Source: an uncultured Mycoplasmatota bacterium (GTDB lineage: Bacteria > Bacillota_I > Bacilli_A > RF39 > UBA660). From it: a DNA stretch of 5,827 nucleotides. The position numbers and the translations under genes were made by a program. Location of the stretch: positions 1 through 5,827 of the forward strand of contig CAMUBM010000059.1 in assembly GCA_947087145.1 (NCBI GenBank), read 5' to 3'. The notes under the pieces were generated by a model. That model worked only from the letters and a program-made list of their open reading frames with translations. It did no database searches and was not told the origin of the DNA. This document shows positions 5,044-5,827 of the stretch, piece by piece (positions within the stretch are counted from its first letter, which is position 1; each line of letters starts with the position of its first letter).

Positions 5044-5507
5044 TGGGATCCAAAAAAGCGAAAACCTCTAAAAAACCAAATAAAACTTTACCTACTACTT
5101 TAATTAATAATGATAATTTAAAGATAACATTTTCATATGAATATTTAGATTTATCAAATTCTAAATATTCACTAAAATCTTTAAATGATACGAGGATATT
5201 TAACCAGTTTATTGATGATTATTTTTGTAAATTGGGAGAATATTGTCATAAAGATAATTTTAAAAAGGCTTTGTCAGATAAATCGTGGAAGAAACATAAT
5301 CATATTCATCCAATTGATTGGAAGGATCCACAAATTAGAGAAATAGGTTTTACTAGTCTAAATGAGGACTTGATGGAACAAATAAAAGATGATTGTTGGC
5401 AACTTGGAATAAACAATTCTACTTTTAGGATGCACGGTTTTTTCATTGAAAATATTTTTTATGTTGTATGGCTTGATCCGTTGCATCAATTATATCATTC
5501 AAAATAA
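5043..5507 (+). CDS. Unassigned small protein, candidate toxin partner of the Panacea protein
   Basis: This 154-residue soluble protein has no signal peptide or membrane segment. Residues 1-20 are a basic, probably disordered tail (KKAKTSKKPNK). The body shows ITFSYEYLDLSN (28-39), HIHPIDW (87-93), GFTSLNEDL (102-110) and a conserved-looking C-terminal block: FRMHGFF (128-134), then FYVVWLDP (139-146) and HQLY (148-151). The His, Arg, Asp and Tyr residues of these blocks look like an active-site or core signature. I believe similar uncharacterised bacterial proteins share the HPIDW and VWLDP-x-H-x-LY blocks, but I cannot name the family. Its ATG overlaps the Panacea stop by one base (TAATG), with no good ribosome site of its own, so translation is coupled. 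Position after a Panacea gene suggests a toxin; this is not shown by any motif I recognise. Confidence 0.75.
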   Translation: MGSKKAKTSKKPNKTLPTTLINNDNLKITFSYEYLDLSNSKYSLKSLNDTRIFNQFIDDYFCKLGEYCHKDNFKKALSDKSWKKHNHIHPIDWKDPQIREIGFTSLNEDLMEQIKDDCWQLGINNSTFRMHGFFIENIFYVVWLDPLHQLYHSK

Positions 5508-5524
5508 TATTTTTAAGTTTTTAA

Positions 5525-5544
5525 TTTTGGAATTGAATCCAAAA
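5525..5544. repeat. Perfect 7-bp hairpin downstream of the Panacea pair
   Basis: TTTTGGA (5525-5531) and TCCAAAA (5538-5544) form a perfect stem with a 6-base loop. No T-run follows on either strand, so termination is unlikely. It could stabilise the 3' end of the transcript or be part of the region upstream of the mob gene. Confidence 0.4.
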
Positions 5545-5578
5545 AATTGAAAAGGAAATTTTAATAAAATAATAAAAT

Positions 5579-5606
5579 AAGATGCTATGATTAAAAAGTA
5601 TCTTTT
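5579..5606 (+). terminator. Hairpin terminator, or possible oriT arm, before the relaxase gene
   Basis: AAGATGCT (5579-5586) pairs with AGTATCTT (5597-5604), 8 bp including one G-U, with a 10-base loop and a short T-run of four. Its geometry and right arm match the terminator at 4289-4318. Its weak T-run, and its place 37 bases before a MobV relaxase start where such elements usually carry oriT, leave open a role in transfer. Confidence 0.5.
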
Positions 5607-5642
5607 ATTATGTCTAAATTTAATGAAAGCGAGGATTGATAT

Positions 5643-5827
5643 ATGGATTTAAATTATGCGATTTTTAAAAGTGAACCAATATTGACACTTAATGATTTAG
5701 CACAAATAGGCTCACACAATAAACGAGAGAAAAAAGCCTATAAGTCTAACCCTGATATTAAGTTAGAATTAACAAAAGAAAATATTGAATTAGTGCCTTT
5801 AGCAGATAAATATGTTAAAGGCTTTTA
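5643..5827 (+). CDS. MobV-family relaxase (Pre/Mob), N-terminal part, cut by window end
   Basis: This is the first 61 codons of a plasmid-mobilization (Mob_Pre) relaxase, which nicks oriT and leads single-stranded transfer of mobilizable plasmids and integrative elements. The start MDLNYAIFKSEPILTLNDLA leads into GSHNKREKKAYKSNPDI. His25-Asn26-x-Arg28 aligns with the HNxR motif of pMV158 MobM, whose His22 is the catalytic nucleophile, and SNPDI matches the following conserved block. ELVPLADKYVKGF continues as in Bacillota integrative-element homologues. The AGGA at 5632-5635 is 7 bases before the ATG. The metal-binding HxH motif lies beyond the window, so intactness cannot be judged. It follows the Panacea pair on the same strand, indicating that the pair is cargo of a mobilizable element. 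Confidence 0.88.
   Translation, partial: MDLNYAIFKSEPILTLNDLAQIGSHNKREKKAYKSNPDIKLELTKENIELVPLADKYVKGF

Noticed and set aside
1..5827. CRISPR array, tRNA or rRNA
   Set aside because: I saw no regularly spaced direct repeats, no cloverleaf and no rRNA-like sequence in the window.

Overview
The window reads as AT-rich, low-GC Gram-positive DNA (Bacillota, probably Bacilli or Erysipelotrichia-like) with the standard code: TGG is the Trp codon throughout and TGA serves as a stop. Family content (CwlD-type amidase, zinc-dependent phospholipase C family protein, single-pass HtrA) fits a Gram-positive envelope. I cannot name a species.

Left part, about 1-3993, looks like host chromosome. The 3' end of an unidentified gene is followed by a secreted or membrane-anchored N-acetylmuramoyl-L-alanine amidase. 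A convergent minus-strand gene of the zinc-dependent phospholipase C family overlaps the amidase by 12 bases. Its probable terminator lies inside the amidase coding sequence. A short intergenic region with two mirror-image extended -10 promoters separates it from a rightward pair: an Abi_2-family (AbiD/F-like) HEPN protein and, 2 bases later, a membrane-anchored HtrA/DegP-like serine protease with one PDZ domain. A terminator follows htrA.

Middle part, about 3994-4480, has no intact long gene. It holds a compound inverted repeat, a short orphan reading frame abutting a strong terminator, a 27-codon reading frame that starts like an amidase but stops abruptly after the first zinc-histidine motif, a second terminator, and three closely packed hairpins. 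It looks like a boundary or decayed zone of a mobile element.

Right part, about 4480-5827, is mobile-element cargo. A good sigma-A-type promoter drives a Panacea-domain (DUF4065, SocA-like) protein whose stop codon overlaps the start of a 154-residue protein of unassigned family. This is the layout of a Panacea toxin-antitoxin pair, with the second gene as candidate toxin. A hairpin follows, then the start of a MobV (Pre/Mob) relaxase cut by the window edge. The most interesting item is the Panacea pair and its unidentified partner, carried in the cargo position of a mobilizable element next to host genes.
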